This document shows, piece after piece, positions 1 through 7,994 of a stretch of DNA of 64,000 nt (the stretch's first letter is position 1; each line of letters starts with the position of its first letter). Under the pieces are notes generated by a model that was not told where the DNA came from, searched no databases, and saw only the letters and a list, made by a program, of their open reading frames with translations. The position numbers and the translations under genes were made by a program. The stretch is from NCBI GenBank assembly GCA_900550955.1, contig URUF01000006.1:1-64000 (forward strand), given 5' to 3'. The stretch is from an uncultured Eubacteriales bacterium (GTDB taxonomy: Bacteria > Bacillota > Clostridia > Christensenellales > Aristaeellaceae).

Positions 1-84
1 ATCCACCGCACATGTCGCTGGATTCGGATTGTTGTTCGGAGGGCTGCGGCCCTCCAAGCCTCCCATAGGGTTTATCGACAGCCT
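1..84. repeat. Partial copy of a hairpin-rich intergenic repeat
   Basis: This segment resembles 49837-49918: both hold a stem-loop with an xACATGT/xGCATGT-type loop, then a GGAGGGC/GCCCTCC hairpin (38-44 with 49-55), then AAGCCTCCCA and a TATCGA-containing tail. The first stem here (1-5 with 19-23, 7-8 with 16-17) differs from the other copy at paired positions in a compensatory way. The window edge cuts the element, so its 5' part is not visible. Confidence 0.6.
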
Positions 85-86
85 AA

Positions 87-110
87 AAAAGCGCCTATAC
101 TGGCGCTTTT
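87..110. terminator. Bidirectional intrinsic terminator
   Basis: A perfect nine-base stem (AAAAGCGCC, loop TATACT, GGCGCTTTT) has A-runs on one side and T-runs on the other, so it could end transcription on either strand. It separates the repeat from the NUDIX gene. Confidence 0.7.
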
Positions 111-120
111 CAGGCGGGAA

Positions 121-129
121 TGGTATACT
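121..129 (+). promoter_or_regulatory. Extended -10 promoter for the NUDIX gene
   Basis: TGGTATACT is an extended -10 (TGn-TATACT) lying 38 bases before the start codon. No good -35 is visible, which an extended -10 can tolerate. Confidence 0.45.
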
Positions 130-166
130 CATTGCAGCCATTACCGCTTGAAGGAGGCATCCCCTA

Positions 167-733
167 ATGACGCTTGAGGAACAGCTCGCCGCCTTTATCC
201 CCTTTAACGAGCAGGAGGCGCAGGACCGGACGCTCATCCTGCATTGTCTAAAAACCGAGCCGGATATTTTTACCCGGCAAAACCGCCTGGCTCACATGAC
301 CGCCTCTGCATGGATTGTAAACGCGAGCAGGACAAAGGCGCTCATGGCCTACCACAACCTGTACCATTCCTGGTCGTGGCTGGGCGGCCATGCGGACGGC
401 GAGCGCGACCTGCTGCGCGTAGCTATGCGCGAGGCCTGTGAGGAAAGCGGCCTTAGGAGCGTGCGCCCCGTTTCTGAGGCCATTTTCAGCGTGGAATCGC
501 TAACGGTAGACGGGCATGAAAAACGGGGCGAATACGTATCCTCCCATCTGCACCTGAACGTAACCTACCTTTTGGAGGCCGATGAGTACGGCGCGCTCGC
601 CATAAAGCCGGATGAAAACAGCGACGTGCGCTGGTTTCCTCTTGCCGACGCGCCCGCCGCTTCCTCCGAGCCATGGTTTGTTACGCGCGTATACCGGAAG
701 CTAAACCAAAAGGTGCTGCTTTTGCGCGCCTAG
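167..733 (+). CDS. NUDIX hydrolase
   Basis: A 188-residue protein of the NUDIX superfamily, which hydrolyses nucleoside-diphosphate-linked compounds using a divalent metal. The NUDIX box lies at residues 73-96 (GGHADGE... then REACEESGL) and keeps the REAxEExGL core; the first conserved Glu of the textbook motif is an Arg, as in the GGHADG-type subgroup. The start follows AAGGAGG by about nine bases. It is preceded by its own terminator and extended -10 promoter, so it is probably monocistronic, and it converges on the rubredoxin gene with four bases between the stops. The substrate cannot be told from sequence. Confidence 0.9.
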   Translation: MTLEEQLAAFIPFNEQEAQDRTLILHCLKTEPDIFTRQNRLAHMTASAWIVNASRTKALMAYHNLYHSWSWLGGHADGERDLLRVAMREACEESGLRSVRPVSEAIFSVESLTVDGHEKRGEYVSSHLHLNVTYLLEADEYGALAIKPDENSDVRWFPLADAPAASSEPWFVTRVYRKLNQKVLLLRA

Positions 734-737
734 CGCC

Positions 738-893
738 TTATTGTTCGCTAAAAGCCTCCTTGCCCAGGCCACAGATGGGACATACCCAGTCATCCGGGAT
801 ATCCTCCCAGGCGGTTCCCGGCGCAACGCCGTTATCAGGATCGCCCATTTCGGGGTCATATACATAGCCGCACACGCATTCATATTTCTGCAT
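738..893 (-). CDS. Rubredoxin
   Basis: A 51-residue protein beginning MQKYECVCGYVYDPEMGDPD. It has both rubredoxin Cys pairs, C6-V-C8-G-Y and C39-P-I-C42-G, and the PGTAWEDIPDDWVCP core. One point departs from the textbook form: the first pair is C-V-C rather than C-x-x-C, so the usual first Cys is uncertain. Rubredoxins carry one electron on a single Fe(Cys)4 centre in the cytoplasm and in anaerobes often feed superoxide or oxygen detoxification. The start has an AAGGAGG 11 bases upstream. It lies 55 bases downstream of the toroid protein gene on the same strand and could be cotranscribed with it. Confidence 0.9.
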   Translation of the reverse strand: MQKYECVCGYVYDPEMGDPDNGVAPGTAWEDIPDDWVCPICGLGKEAFSEQ

Positions 894-948
894 TGCCAAC
901 ACAGCCTCCTTGCGTTAATGCCCCTAGTATCGCACGCAGGCTGTTTGG

Positions 949-1773
949 TTATGCGCGCACGCGGCTCCTGATCTCCTCATAGCGTTGCGTAGCCAGCGCG
1001 CTGGGCTTGCCCTTTTCGCAAAAACGCAGCCGCGCAAGCTTGGGAACCACGCGCTCCACAACGATTCGCCCGTCTGTCGTGTGCGCTTCCAGCGCTGACA
1101 TGGCGTCTATAAAGCGGGGGTCGCGCACGGCGCTTTTGTAAAACGAAAGCACATAGACGTAATAGAACAGATTATAGCCCCGAAAGGGATACTCCACCTG
1201 CATAAACCGGCTGCCGATGCCATAGTGGCATGGGCTGATGGGCCTGCGAACCTCCCAATGGCGCAGCAGAAAGGCCGCGGCCTTGTCCAGCCGTTCATCC
1301 TCGCGCAGCGTTTTGGAAAAGCGAAAAGCGTCCAAAGCCACCAACGTGGTATACGGCGTGGAGCATTCGGTTTCCTCGCCCCGGCCAAAGCTGTACTTGT
1401 TGCACTTCCAGCCGCCGTCGGGCTGCTGCGTGTTTAGGAAATACGCAAAGCTGCGGCTGGTATAGGCGTTATCATAGCCCATATGGCACAGCACGTTCAG
1501 CGCCAGCGCCGTTTGGCAGGGATACGCCGCGCCCGTGGGAGCGATCCTGATGCGCCCATCGGCCCTGCAGCCGCTTACAATGCGTGCGGCAATGCTTTGA
1601 AGCACCTCGTGTTCGGGCGGCACGCCCAGTTCCAGCAAATACATGGCGCTTTCCAGCGCGGTAAAGGGCGCGCCCTTAAGCAACCTTCCATCCGGCGTTA
1701 AAAAGTCATCCGCGCCGTTATCGCGCCGGTGGGCCAAAATGGCCTCGATATCCGCCTGGTAGGGGTTTGGCAT
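949..1773 (-). CDS. Alpha/alpha-toroid (prenyltransferase/squalene-cyclase-like) protein
   Basis: A 274-residue protein with repeats of the terpenoid-cyclase/prenyltransferase toroid: segments such as LNTQQPDGGWKC resemble the QW motif, and LESAMYLLELG and TALALNVLCHMGYDN resemble inner-barrel helices. No DxDD or other cyclase acid motif is visible, so an enzymatic role is not supported; many such proteins in Clostridia are annotated only as prenyltransferase-like. The start MPNPYQ has AAAGGCGG at suitable spacing; an ATG six bases further upstream is possible. It follows the FUSC gene by 16 bases, so the two form an operon, perhaps with rubredoxin. Confidence 0.65.
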   Translation of the reverse strand: MPNPYQADIEAILAHRRDNGADDFLTPDGRLLKGAPFTALESAMYLLELGVPPEHEVLQSIAARIVSGCRADGRIRIAPTGAAYPCQTALALNVLCHMGYDNAYTSRSFAYFLNTQQPDGGWKCNKYSFGRGEETECSTPYTTLVALDAFRFSKTLREDERLDKAAAFLLRHWEVRRPISPCHYGIGSRFMQVEYPFRGYNLFYYVYVLSFYKSAVRDPRFIDAMSALEAHTTDGRIVVERVVPKLARLRFCEKGKPSALATQRYEEIRSRVRA

Positions 1774-1789
1774 GCCCATCCCGCCTTTC

Positions 1790-2395
1790 TTAAAGCGCCT
1801 TCTCCTGCCCGGTTTCGCAATGCGGGGCCTCGGCTGTTTCCTGCCCGGGCAGGATTTGCGTTTCAGACAGCACGCCGCGCTTTTGCATGTGCTCAAACCA
1901 CATCATGCGGGACCTGGGCAGCAGCCAGTTGATCAGCAGCGCCGCCGCCACGCCTATGCCCGTATCAATCATGCGGTGAATCGAATAGGAAACATAGGTA
2001 TCCACCGGCGTATTGAACAGGATAATGCAAAGCACCACGCCGCCAGGCTGCACCGCGCCCGGCCAGTTCACAAGCTGGCTGATAAGGATAAGCGTTACCA
2101 CGCCCACAAACAGCAGCAAATACACGATGAAATGATGGCTTCCATCCGGCGCAATGCAAATGTAGAGCCGAAACAGCAGCATGCCCAGCAACCCGCCAAT
2201 CACGGTGCCAAAAAAGCGGTTGCCGCCGTTCAGGCGGGAGTTTTCCATGTCGCTGCCCACGCCGAAGATCGCCCCGATGCAGGCAAACGTGGGATTGCGG
2301 TCCACCAAAGAATACAGCAGCGCGCACAGCGTAGCAGCCATGGCGGTTTTGATGTTTCTCTGGCCGATATGCAAATGGAAGCGCCTTGGGTTCAT
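1790..2395 (-). CDS. FUSC/aromatic-acid-exporter-like membrane protein
   Basis: A 201-residue membrane protein starting MNPRRFHLHIGQRNIKT, with four or five hydrophobic segments. The order (a basic N-terminus, AMAATLCALLYSLV, then RNPTFACIGAIFGVGSDMENS and RFFGTVIGGLLGMLL) matches the short FUSC/ArAE-type proteins of Firmicutes, thought to export aromatic acids or similar small molecules. The C-terminal 40 residues are cytoplasmic and polar. The start is chosen because AAGGTG precedes it; longer versions have no ribosome site. It is translated just before the toroid protein. Substrate unknown. Confidence 0.75.
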   Translation of the reverse strand: MNPRRFHLHIGQRNIKTAMAATLCALLYSLVDRNPTFACIGAIFGVGSDMENSRLNGGNRFFGTVIGGLLGMLLFRLYICIAPDGSHHFIVYLLLFVGVVTLILISQLVNWPGAVQPGGVVLCIILFNTPVDTYVSYSIHRMIDTGIGVAAALLINWLLPRSRMMWFEHMQKRGVLSETQILPGQETAEAPHCETGQEKAL

Positions 2396-2606
2396 CACAC
2401 CTTGCCCCTTTTTACAGAAATCTTTTGTGCGTCCTCCCGGAACGGGCGGCATTCAACCCGCCGGCATAGCCCTGGAAGCCGTTTGGCCCGCGCGGCCCCA
2501 AGAAAGGCCTCCCTCTTTCCAGGGATGCGTTTTCTGCCGCCTGGGCGGCGTGGCAAAGCCAATGGGCGCGTTTTCATATCAGGAGGCGCTTTTCCCTCTT
2601 ACAGGG

Positions 2607-3119
2607 TCACTGCTCCCTTTTTTCTTTCTCAAGCATCTGCCCAAGCTGCTCAAACGGGCGATAGGTGCCCTCGCTTTCCCCCTCCGCCCAGGTTTTTGCG
2701 TCCTCGTTCCAGGCCTTGAGCTCGCCGTCCGCCTGGCAGCTCTCGCCGCACACAAAGCGCATGGGCAGGTTAAGCAGCACCAGCGTAAGCACCATGTGCT
2801 CCAGCGGAACCTCCTTGCCCTCATAGCGGAAGCATTCGTCCTCGCTTTCGTTAGCGTCCTTGCGGAAGGTTTCGGCAAAGGATATGGCAAGCGGCGCGCT
2901 GGCCGGGTTCAGGCACAGCGCGCAGGTTGCGTGCGCCACGGTGCTCAGGCGGCCTTCCAGGCGCACCGTGTCATCCGCCACAAAGTAAGCGCCCTCCAGC
3001 ACGACGGGGTCAAAGGTTACCTGCTCCCCATTCACGTCCTGCTTTTCAAGCGCAACCTCCTTATGGAAGGGAAAGGATGTGCCGGGGTGTAAAAAGCCTT
3101 GGGAAATGTCCAAATACAT
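2607..3119 (-). CDS. DUF177 (YceD-family) protein
   Basis: A 170-residue soluble protein starting MYLDISQGFLHPG. It has the family's central Cys cluster (ATCALCLNPASAPL around residues 65-80, and CGESCQADGELKAWNEDAKTW nearer the C-terminus). DUF177/YceD proteins are linked to ribosome or 23S rRNA function and normally sit directly before rpmF (ribosomal protein L32). Here no L32 frame follows: the next 210 bases downstream hold no recognisable gene, then the FUSC gene. The start is set by AAAAGGAG seven bases upstream; an upstream ATG is less well placed. Confidence 0.85.
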   Translation of the reverse strand: MYLDISQGFLHPGTSFPFHKEVALEKQDVNGEQVTFDPVVLEGAYFVADDTVRLEGRLSTVAHATCALCLNPASAPLAISFAETFRKDANESEDECFRYEGKEVPLEHMVLTLVLLNLPMRFVCGESCQADGELKAWNEDAKTWAEGESEGTYRPFEQLGQMLEKEKREQ

Positions 3120-3151
3120 AAACGTTCTCCTTTTCTTCATCCTGGAATGCG

Positions 3152-4756
3152 TTACACATCCCGCTCATACATCGTTCCAATCAGCCGTCCATAGCTTTCC
3201 ACAGTAAAAAGCACATGATAACCCTCCGGCTCAGGTACGTTGTAGACCTGCACATAGTTTTCGATATAGTACAGATAAGGCGAATCCCTGTTCACCGTTG
3301 TGGTAAGCCTGGCTTTAAGCGCATCATCCAATTTGAAGCGCGCATTTTGGATGTCAAGGAAGTAGCACCCTACCTCCAGGGGCAAAGCGGGATTGCGTGT
3401 TTCACAGGCAGCCAGCCGCTTTAGCGCGCCTTCCCCGGCGGAGTTCCAATAGTCCGTTTCCATGGTGGCGCGGCTGGCGAGCATATTGTAATACGCGCCC
3501 TGATTGGGATGGTTCACGGCCATGCCGACCGCCGTGCTGCCAAAGCACAATGCCAGCACAGCGGCGCATACGCGCCGCATCCATACGCTGCCCCTGCACA
3601 TTTGCCACAGCACAAGCAGGCCATAGCCCGCCATAACCGCCAGCCCTGCAAAGCAGAAATAGAAATGCCGCCAACCATTATAGACAACAGGCCGCAGCAC
3701 CATAAACCCCGCGATAGGCAGAAGCCATAAAAGGGTTGATATCGTCAGCAGAAGCCCTTCCGTCCCTGCTAAGAAGGCTTTCTTTTCTTCCCGAAGCTTT
3801 TTCAAAAACCCAAGCTGTCCAACAACGCACAACGGCAGTACAAACACCGGCAACGTAACCAGGATCATGTACGGCAGATAATATACAGGCAGTTTCTGCT
3901 CGGGAATTTCAAAGGCTGCTCCGCGAAAATACAGCGTACCCGACCATCTTGAGAAAGCCGAGGCATTTTGCAGCAGGTATTGTACAAAGCCGATGGGGTC
4001 GCTCCAAAGCGCGGGTGTAAGAAAGCCGTAAGCAGCCAAAAAGCAAAGCGCGCATACCGCTATTCCCCCAGCGCGTTTCCAGCTCCATTCGCGCCTCAAA
4101 GTAAGCCTGGCGGCAAAGCCCAGCACAACAAGCCCCCACACCAGCGCGCCAACGACCTTTGTATTGCACGCCAGCGCTGCGCAGAGGGAGAACGCCGCGC
4201 CGCGAAGCAGCGTAGGCCTGTCCAAAAAGCGCGCGCCCTGCCATAGGCACAGCAGCATTTGGCAAAGGAGCACGATATCCTTGTTATTGTAATGCCCTTC
4301 TGCAAACAAGCGCGGAGAACAATAGAGCACAAGCGCCGATAGCATGGCCAGCCAGCGGGAAGCGCCAAGCCTGCGCGATAGCGCATACAGGCTCCAAACG
4401 CCCGCCATAAACCATAGCCATGTCATCGCATTCCAAAGCGTAAAGCGCTGCCATTGCGAACCGTCTGTGAACGAAAGCAATAACGGGAAAAGGTAATAGG
4501 CGCTGATTCCATGATCCTTTTCAACGCTCTGGGAAATTGGCGCTGCGGAAAGCTCCAACCCGTAACGCCAGCGGACGCCCAGCCTTTCCAAACAGATGGC
4601 GTATTCCTTCAAATTGGATTCAAGAATCCCCTGTTCCGCCAGCTCGTCATACGAACCCGTATAATCATCCGCCGTCAAAAGGCCAACCAGCAGAAGTAGC
4701 ACAAAGAACAGCGCCGTCGCCGCCTGTTTTTTCCATTCTCTGTTCAAGGCCTTCAC
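3152..4756 (-). CDS. GT-C fold glycosyltransferase-like membrane protein
   Basis: A 534-residue polytopic membrane protein with an N-terminal TM segment followed by an acidic SYDELAEQGIL loop, and later FAEGHYNNKDIVLLCQMLL. That layout (acidic residues in the first outer loop and an H-x-N-x-KD element) is typical of PMT/ArnT-like GT-C enzymes (PMT_2 group), which transfer sugars from polyprenyl-phosphate carriers on the outer membrane face. About ten further TM segments follow, and a short polar tail. It starts with GTG overlapping the stop of the DUF6020 gene (GTGA), so translation is coupled. Acceptor and sugar are unknown. Confidence 0.75.
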   Translation of the reverse strand: MKALNREWKKQAATALFFVLLLLVGLLTADDYTGSYDELAEQGILESNLKEYAICLERLGVRWRYGLELSAAPISQSVEKDHGISAYYLFPLLLSFTDGSQWQRFTLWNAMTWLWFMAGVWSLYALSRRLGASRWLAMLSALVLYCSPRLFAEGHYNNKDIVLLCQMLLCLWQGARFLDRPTLLRGAAFSLCAALACNTKVVGALVWGLVVLGFAARLTLRREWSWKRAGGIAVCALCFLAAYGFLTPALWSDPIGFVQYLLQNASAFSRWSGTLYFRGAAFEIPEQKLPVYYLPYMILVTLPVFVLPLCVVGQLGFLKKLREEKKAFLAGTEGLLLTISTLLWLLPIAGFMVLRPVVYNGWRHFYFCFAGLAVMAGYGLLVLWQMCRGSVWMRRVCAAVLALCFGSTAVGMAVNHPNQGAYYNMLASRATMETDYWNSAGEGALKRLAACETRNPALPLEVGCYFLDIQNARFKLDDALKARLTTTVNRDSPYLYYIENYVQVYNVPEPEGYHVLFTVESYGRLIGTMYERDV

Positions 4757-6639
4757 CCCTTATCTTCGGACTTTAAAGCGTATCCTTCGCACGCCGCGTA
4801 TGCGGCAACGCCTATCGGCAGCGTAGCGGCCATCGGCAGCGCATAGCGGATATACACCAGCGGCGACGCCAAGCAAAACAAAACGGTAAGGGCTGCGGGC
4901 ACAAGCGCAATAAGCCTTTTCCTTTTTTGTTTAAGCGTCAAATAGCCAAGCATAAGCAGGGCATCGGTACAAAAGCCCACATTGGCCATAAGGCCCGCCA
5001 GCGGCAAATCGGGAAACCAGAAGTTATAATTCTCTACCGCCTCCTGGGCTGCATTTAAGCTTTCTAGCTCTTCCTGCTGGTAAAGCAGGTTGGTATAGGA
5101 ACGAATATAATACGGATGGGAAATTTCCCGCCTTTGTATGTGATTCCCCCGATCCGAGCGGATATCGAACAGGCGGTACGTTACATTCAGATAGGCGTCC
5201 AGATACTCCAACGGATACCGCTTTAGATGCTCCAGCGCCAGCGCGCGGTACGCGCGGTATTCCGCCTCGCTGGCATCCTCATTGAATATGGATTTTACGC
5301 CGTCAGTAATGATTGGGTCATATTTGGAAGCAATTTTCTCATAGTCCATCACCTTGCCTATGATTTCAATCTCCTCGTCTGGAAGCTCTTCCCCGTGCTG
5401 CGATACCACCTTGCCCGTCATTTGCAACAGCGGAGAATATACCTCGCGTTTCGCCGCCGGGCCAACCTCCATCGCCGCACACAGCGCCGCGTTAACGCCT
5501 ACGCAAAAAACAACCGACGCGCCTACCGTGCACAGCAAGCGGCGCAGGGCCGCACGGTCTCCCCTTTGAACGGCGAACAGCATCGCCAGCGCGCAGCCCA
5601 GCGCCATAGCAGGGCCGTTTCTGCGCCAAAGCCAGCAATGTACAAAGGCAACCGCTAAAAGCGGCATGCTGCTTTTGCGCCTCCAAAATTCTTTTCCCAT
5701 TATAGAAAGATCCGCCAGAAGAACGCACAGCAAAACGCATGCAATCGCATAGGGCACGTCCTTCACCAGGCAGGTCGCCCATCCGGAATAATTTGGCGAA
5801 ACGCAAAAGGCTCCCAGCACGGCCGCATACACCCAGCGGTTCACGCCCCAGCTTCGCATTCGTACGCATGCATAAGCCAGAACGCATAAAAAGCAAACCG
5901 TTTGCGCAAGCGTAATAAGAAAAATGCCCCAGTTGCTGTTCCCCAGCCAAATTCCCAGGTTGTAAAACGCCCCGTATACCGCCGTTGTAAAGGGCGGATG
6001 CGACGCCGTAACGGCGCCGTTTACATAATCCAGGATTTGCACCGTTGCATCCGGCGACATGCCGCCAGGGTATTTCATCATCAAAAACGGCGTCCAACAC
6101 AGCGCCATTACAGCAAACGGCATAGCGAATGGATGCCTTGCCCACAGCGAACCCCCCCCCGGCAGCGGACCAAGGGTTTCCATCCGCGCCAGCCCCTCGC
6201 GCATTAACCGAAGCAGGGCCAGAAACAAAGGCCATAACCCCGCAAGGTACAGCGCGGCTTTCAGGCACTGCGTACCCCCGCTCCACAGGCAGGTAATGGT
6301 GTCCTCCTTGGCGGCCGCCTCGCTAACCAGCATCGTCAACGCAAGGAAACCGCTGAGGATATATTCGCCCGCGCATGCTCTGTGGCCAAGCAGATAGCGC
6401 TGATATAGCCAAATACAGGCGATTGCAAGCACCAGGCCGGTCAGGTGATCCATGGTATGGAATTCGTTCAAAGCGATTAGAAGATTGTTGATCTGCCCCC
6501 AAAAGTCCCCGGCGCGCAATGTTTGGATAAGCTTTGCCGGCATTTCAACGGACATATCCAGTCCCAGTGCAAAAACCGTCAGGCACGCCAGCAGCAGGCT
6601 TCCCATATAACGCCTTGCGTTTTCTTGCCCCTTGAACAT
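4753..6639 (-). CDS. DUF6020-family polytopic membrane protein with poly-G tract
   Basis: A 628-residue membrane protein matching the DUF6020 pattern: GGMSPDATVQILDY, then SHPPFTTAVYGAFYNLG, then CVSPNYSGWATCLVKDVPYAIA, among a dozen TM segments. The family is thought to be related to GT-C glycosyltransferases. The coding strand has nine consecutive G (6152-6160 on the given strand as C) encoding GGG near residue 160; a one-base slip there would truncate the protein. The start MFKGQENARR has AAAGGGAG seven bases upstream. It is translationally coupled to the GT-C gene that follows it on the minus strand. Confidence 0.75.
   Translation of the reverse strand: MFKGQENARRYMGSLLLACLTVFALGLDMSVEMPAKLIQTLRAGDFWGQINNLLIALNEFHTMDHLTGLVLAIACIWLYQRYLLGHRACAGEYILSGFLALTMLVSEAAAKEDTITCLWSGGTQCLKAALYLAGLWPLFLALLRLMREGLARMETLGPLPGGGSLWARHPFAMPFAVMALCWTPFLMMKYPGGMSPDATVQILDYVNGAVTASHPPFTTAVYGAFYNLGIWLGNSNWGIFLITLAQTVCFLCVLAYACVRMRSWGVNRWVYAAVLGAFCVSPNYSGWATCLVKDVPYAIACVLLCVLLADLSIMGKEFWRRKSSMPLLAVAFVHCWLWRRNGPAMALGCALAMLFAVQRGDRAALRRLLCTVGASVVFCVGVNAALCAAMEVGPAAKREVYSPLLQMTGKVVSQHGEELPDEEIEIIGKVMDYEKIASKYDPIITDGVKSIFNEDASEAEYRAYRALALEHLKRYPLEYLDAYLNVTYRLFDIRSDRGNHIQRREISHPYYIRSYTNLLYQQEELESLNAAQEAVENYNFWFPDLPLAGLMANVGFCTDALLMLGYLTLKQKRKRLIALVPAALTVLFCLASPLVYIRYALPMAATLPIGVAAYAACEGYALKSEDKG
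6152..6160 (-). repeat. G9 homopolymer inside the DUF6020 gene
   Basis: Nine C on the given strand, nine G on the coding strand, at about codon 160. See also 10789-10797 and 15406-15414. It is a candidate slippage site. Confidence 0.9.
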
Positions 6640-6712
6640 CGGCAACTCCCTTTCGCGTCCCTGGCCGCCCGTTTCCAGCAGCCCAGGCGCTCTGCTTTCC
6701 CCAAAGAGAAAG

Positions 6713-6744
6713 ATACCGCTCGTTGCTGCGCAGCCGAGCGGTAT
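6713..6744 (-). terminator. Terminator of the pta-ackA operon
   Basis: A ten-base stem (ATACCGCTCG with CGAGCGGTAT) lies 15 bases after the ackA stop and is followed on the minus strand by TCTTTCTCTTT. Confidence 0.65.
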
Positions 6745-6759
6745 ATAGCGTTGTGGATT

Positions 6760-7968
6760 TTATTCAATCGGCTTGCCGGTCACGATGCACAGCGTATCGC
6801 GGGCAATCACAATCTCCTCGTCGGTGGGGATGACAACGATCTTTACCTTGCTGTCATCCGCGGAGATAACGCTCTCCTTGCGGTTGCCGTCGATATTCTT
6901 CTGGCGATCCAGCTTCGCGCCCATGTACTCAAAGCCGCTCATTACCTTCTCGCGCAGCTCGGCGCCGTTCTCGCCGATACCGGCGGTGAATACGATCACA
7001 TCCACGCCGTTCATCACGGCGGCGTAGCTGCCGATGTACTTGCGGATGCCGCTGATGAGCATATCGCGGGCAATGATGGCGCGCTCGTTGCCGCTGTCCG
7101 CGGCGGCGTCGATATCGCGCATATCGCTGCTGAGGCCGCTGATGCCAAGCAGGCCGCTCTTTTTGTTGCACATATTCAGCACTTCGTCAACGGTCATGTG
7201 ATCGTTGTTGGCGATGTACTGCACCACGGCGGGATCCATGCTGCCGGAGCGGGTGCCCATAATCACGCCCTCCAAAGGCGTAATGCCCATGCTGGTATCC
7301 ACGCACTTGCCGCAGTCCACAGCGGCCATGGAGCTGCCGTTGCCCAGGTGGCAGGTGATCACGCGGGTCTTGGCGCGGTCCAGGCCCAAAAACTCGCAGG
7401 CGCGCTTGCTTACATAGCGGTGGCTGGTGCCGTGGAAGCCGTAGCGGCGCACATGCAGGCGCTCGTAATACTCGTAGGGTACGCCGTACAGGAAGGCCTT
7501 GGGCGGCATGGTTTGATGGAAAGCGGTATCGAACACGGCCACATTGGGCGTGCCAGGCATCACCTTTTCGCAGGCCTCAATGCCCATGAGGTTGGCGGGG
7601 TTGTGCAGGGGGCCCAGCGGGATGTTGGCGCGGATCGCGTCCTTAACCTCCTCGTTGATGAGGACGCTGGCGGTAAAGGCCTCGCCGCCATGCAGCACGC
7701 GATGGCCCACGGCGCCAATCTCGCTCATTTCCTTCACAGCGCCCTTTTCGGGATCGGTCAGGGCCTTGATCATGAGGGTGCAGGCCTCGGTATGGTCCTT
7801 GATGGGCTGCTCAAACACAATCTGCTCGCCGCCCGCCTTCTGGGTCAGCTTGCTGCCCTCAATGCCGATGCGCTCCACCAGGCCCTTGGCCATGAGCTTC
7901 TCGCCGTCCATATCGACAAGCTGGTATTTCAAAGAGGAGGAACCCGCGTTTACAATCAGGATTTTCAT
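6760..7968 (-). CDS. ackA: Acetate kinase
   Basis: A 402-residue protein of normal length for acetate kinase, which makes ATP and acetate from acetyl phosphate and ADP in the cytoplasm. The ASKHA-fold signature NAGSSSLKYQLVDM is at residues 7-20; GHRVLHGGEAFTASV, VFDTAFHQTMP, RYGFHGTSHRYV and CHLGNGSSMAAVDCG are all present, including the catalytic Arg and His positions expected in them. The C-terminus has FTAGIGENG. It lies 26 bases downstream of pta, with AAGGAG before the ATG, so the two are cotranscribed and together turn acetyl-CoA into acetate with substrate-level phosphorylation. Confidence 0.97.
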   Translation of the reverse strand: MKILIVNAGSSSLKYQLVDMDGEKLMAKGLVERIGIEGSKLTQKAGGEQIVFEQPIKDHTEACTLMIKALTDPEKGAVKEMSEIGAVGHRVLHGGEAFTASVLINEEVKDAIRANIPLGPLHNPANLMGIEACEKVMPGTPNVAVFDTAFHQTMPPKAFLYGVPYEYYERLHVRRYGFHGTSHRYVSKRACEFLGLDRAKTRVITCHLGNGSSMAAVDCGKCVDTSMGITPLEGVIMGTRSGSMDPAVVQYIANNDHMTVDEVLNMCNKKSGLLGISGLSSDMRDIDAAADSGNERAIIARDMLISGIRKYIGSYAAVMNGVDVIVFTAGIGENGAELREKVMSGFEYMGAKLDRQKNIDGNRKESVISADDSKVKIVVIPTDEEIVIARDTLCIVTGKPIE

Positions 7969-7994
7969 CTGCCTAACTCCTTCCCGCTGCCTTC

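Noticed and set aside
2395..2577. A 60-codon minus-strand Arg-rich frame whose stop overlaps the FUSC start (TGATG).
   Set aside because: No ribosome site, no resemblance to ribosomal protein L32 or another basic protein; treated as intergenic.
1772..2719. A 315-codon plus-strand frame over the FUSC gene.
   Set aside because: No ribosome site, translation rich in Arg/His/Gln as expected for an antisense of a membrane gene.
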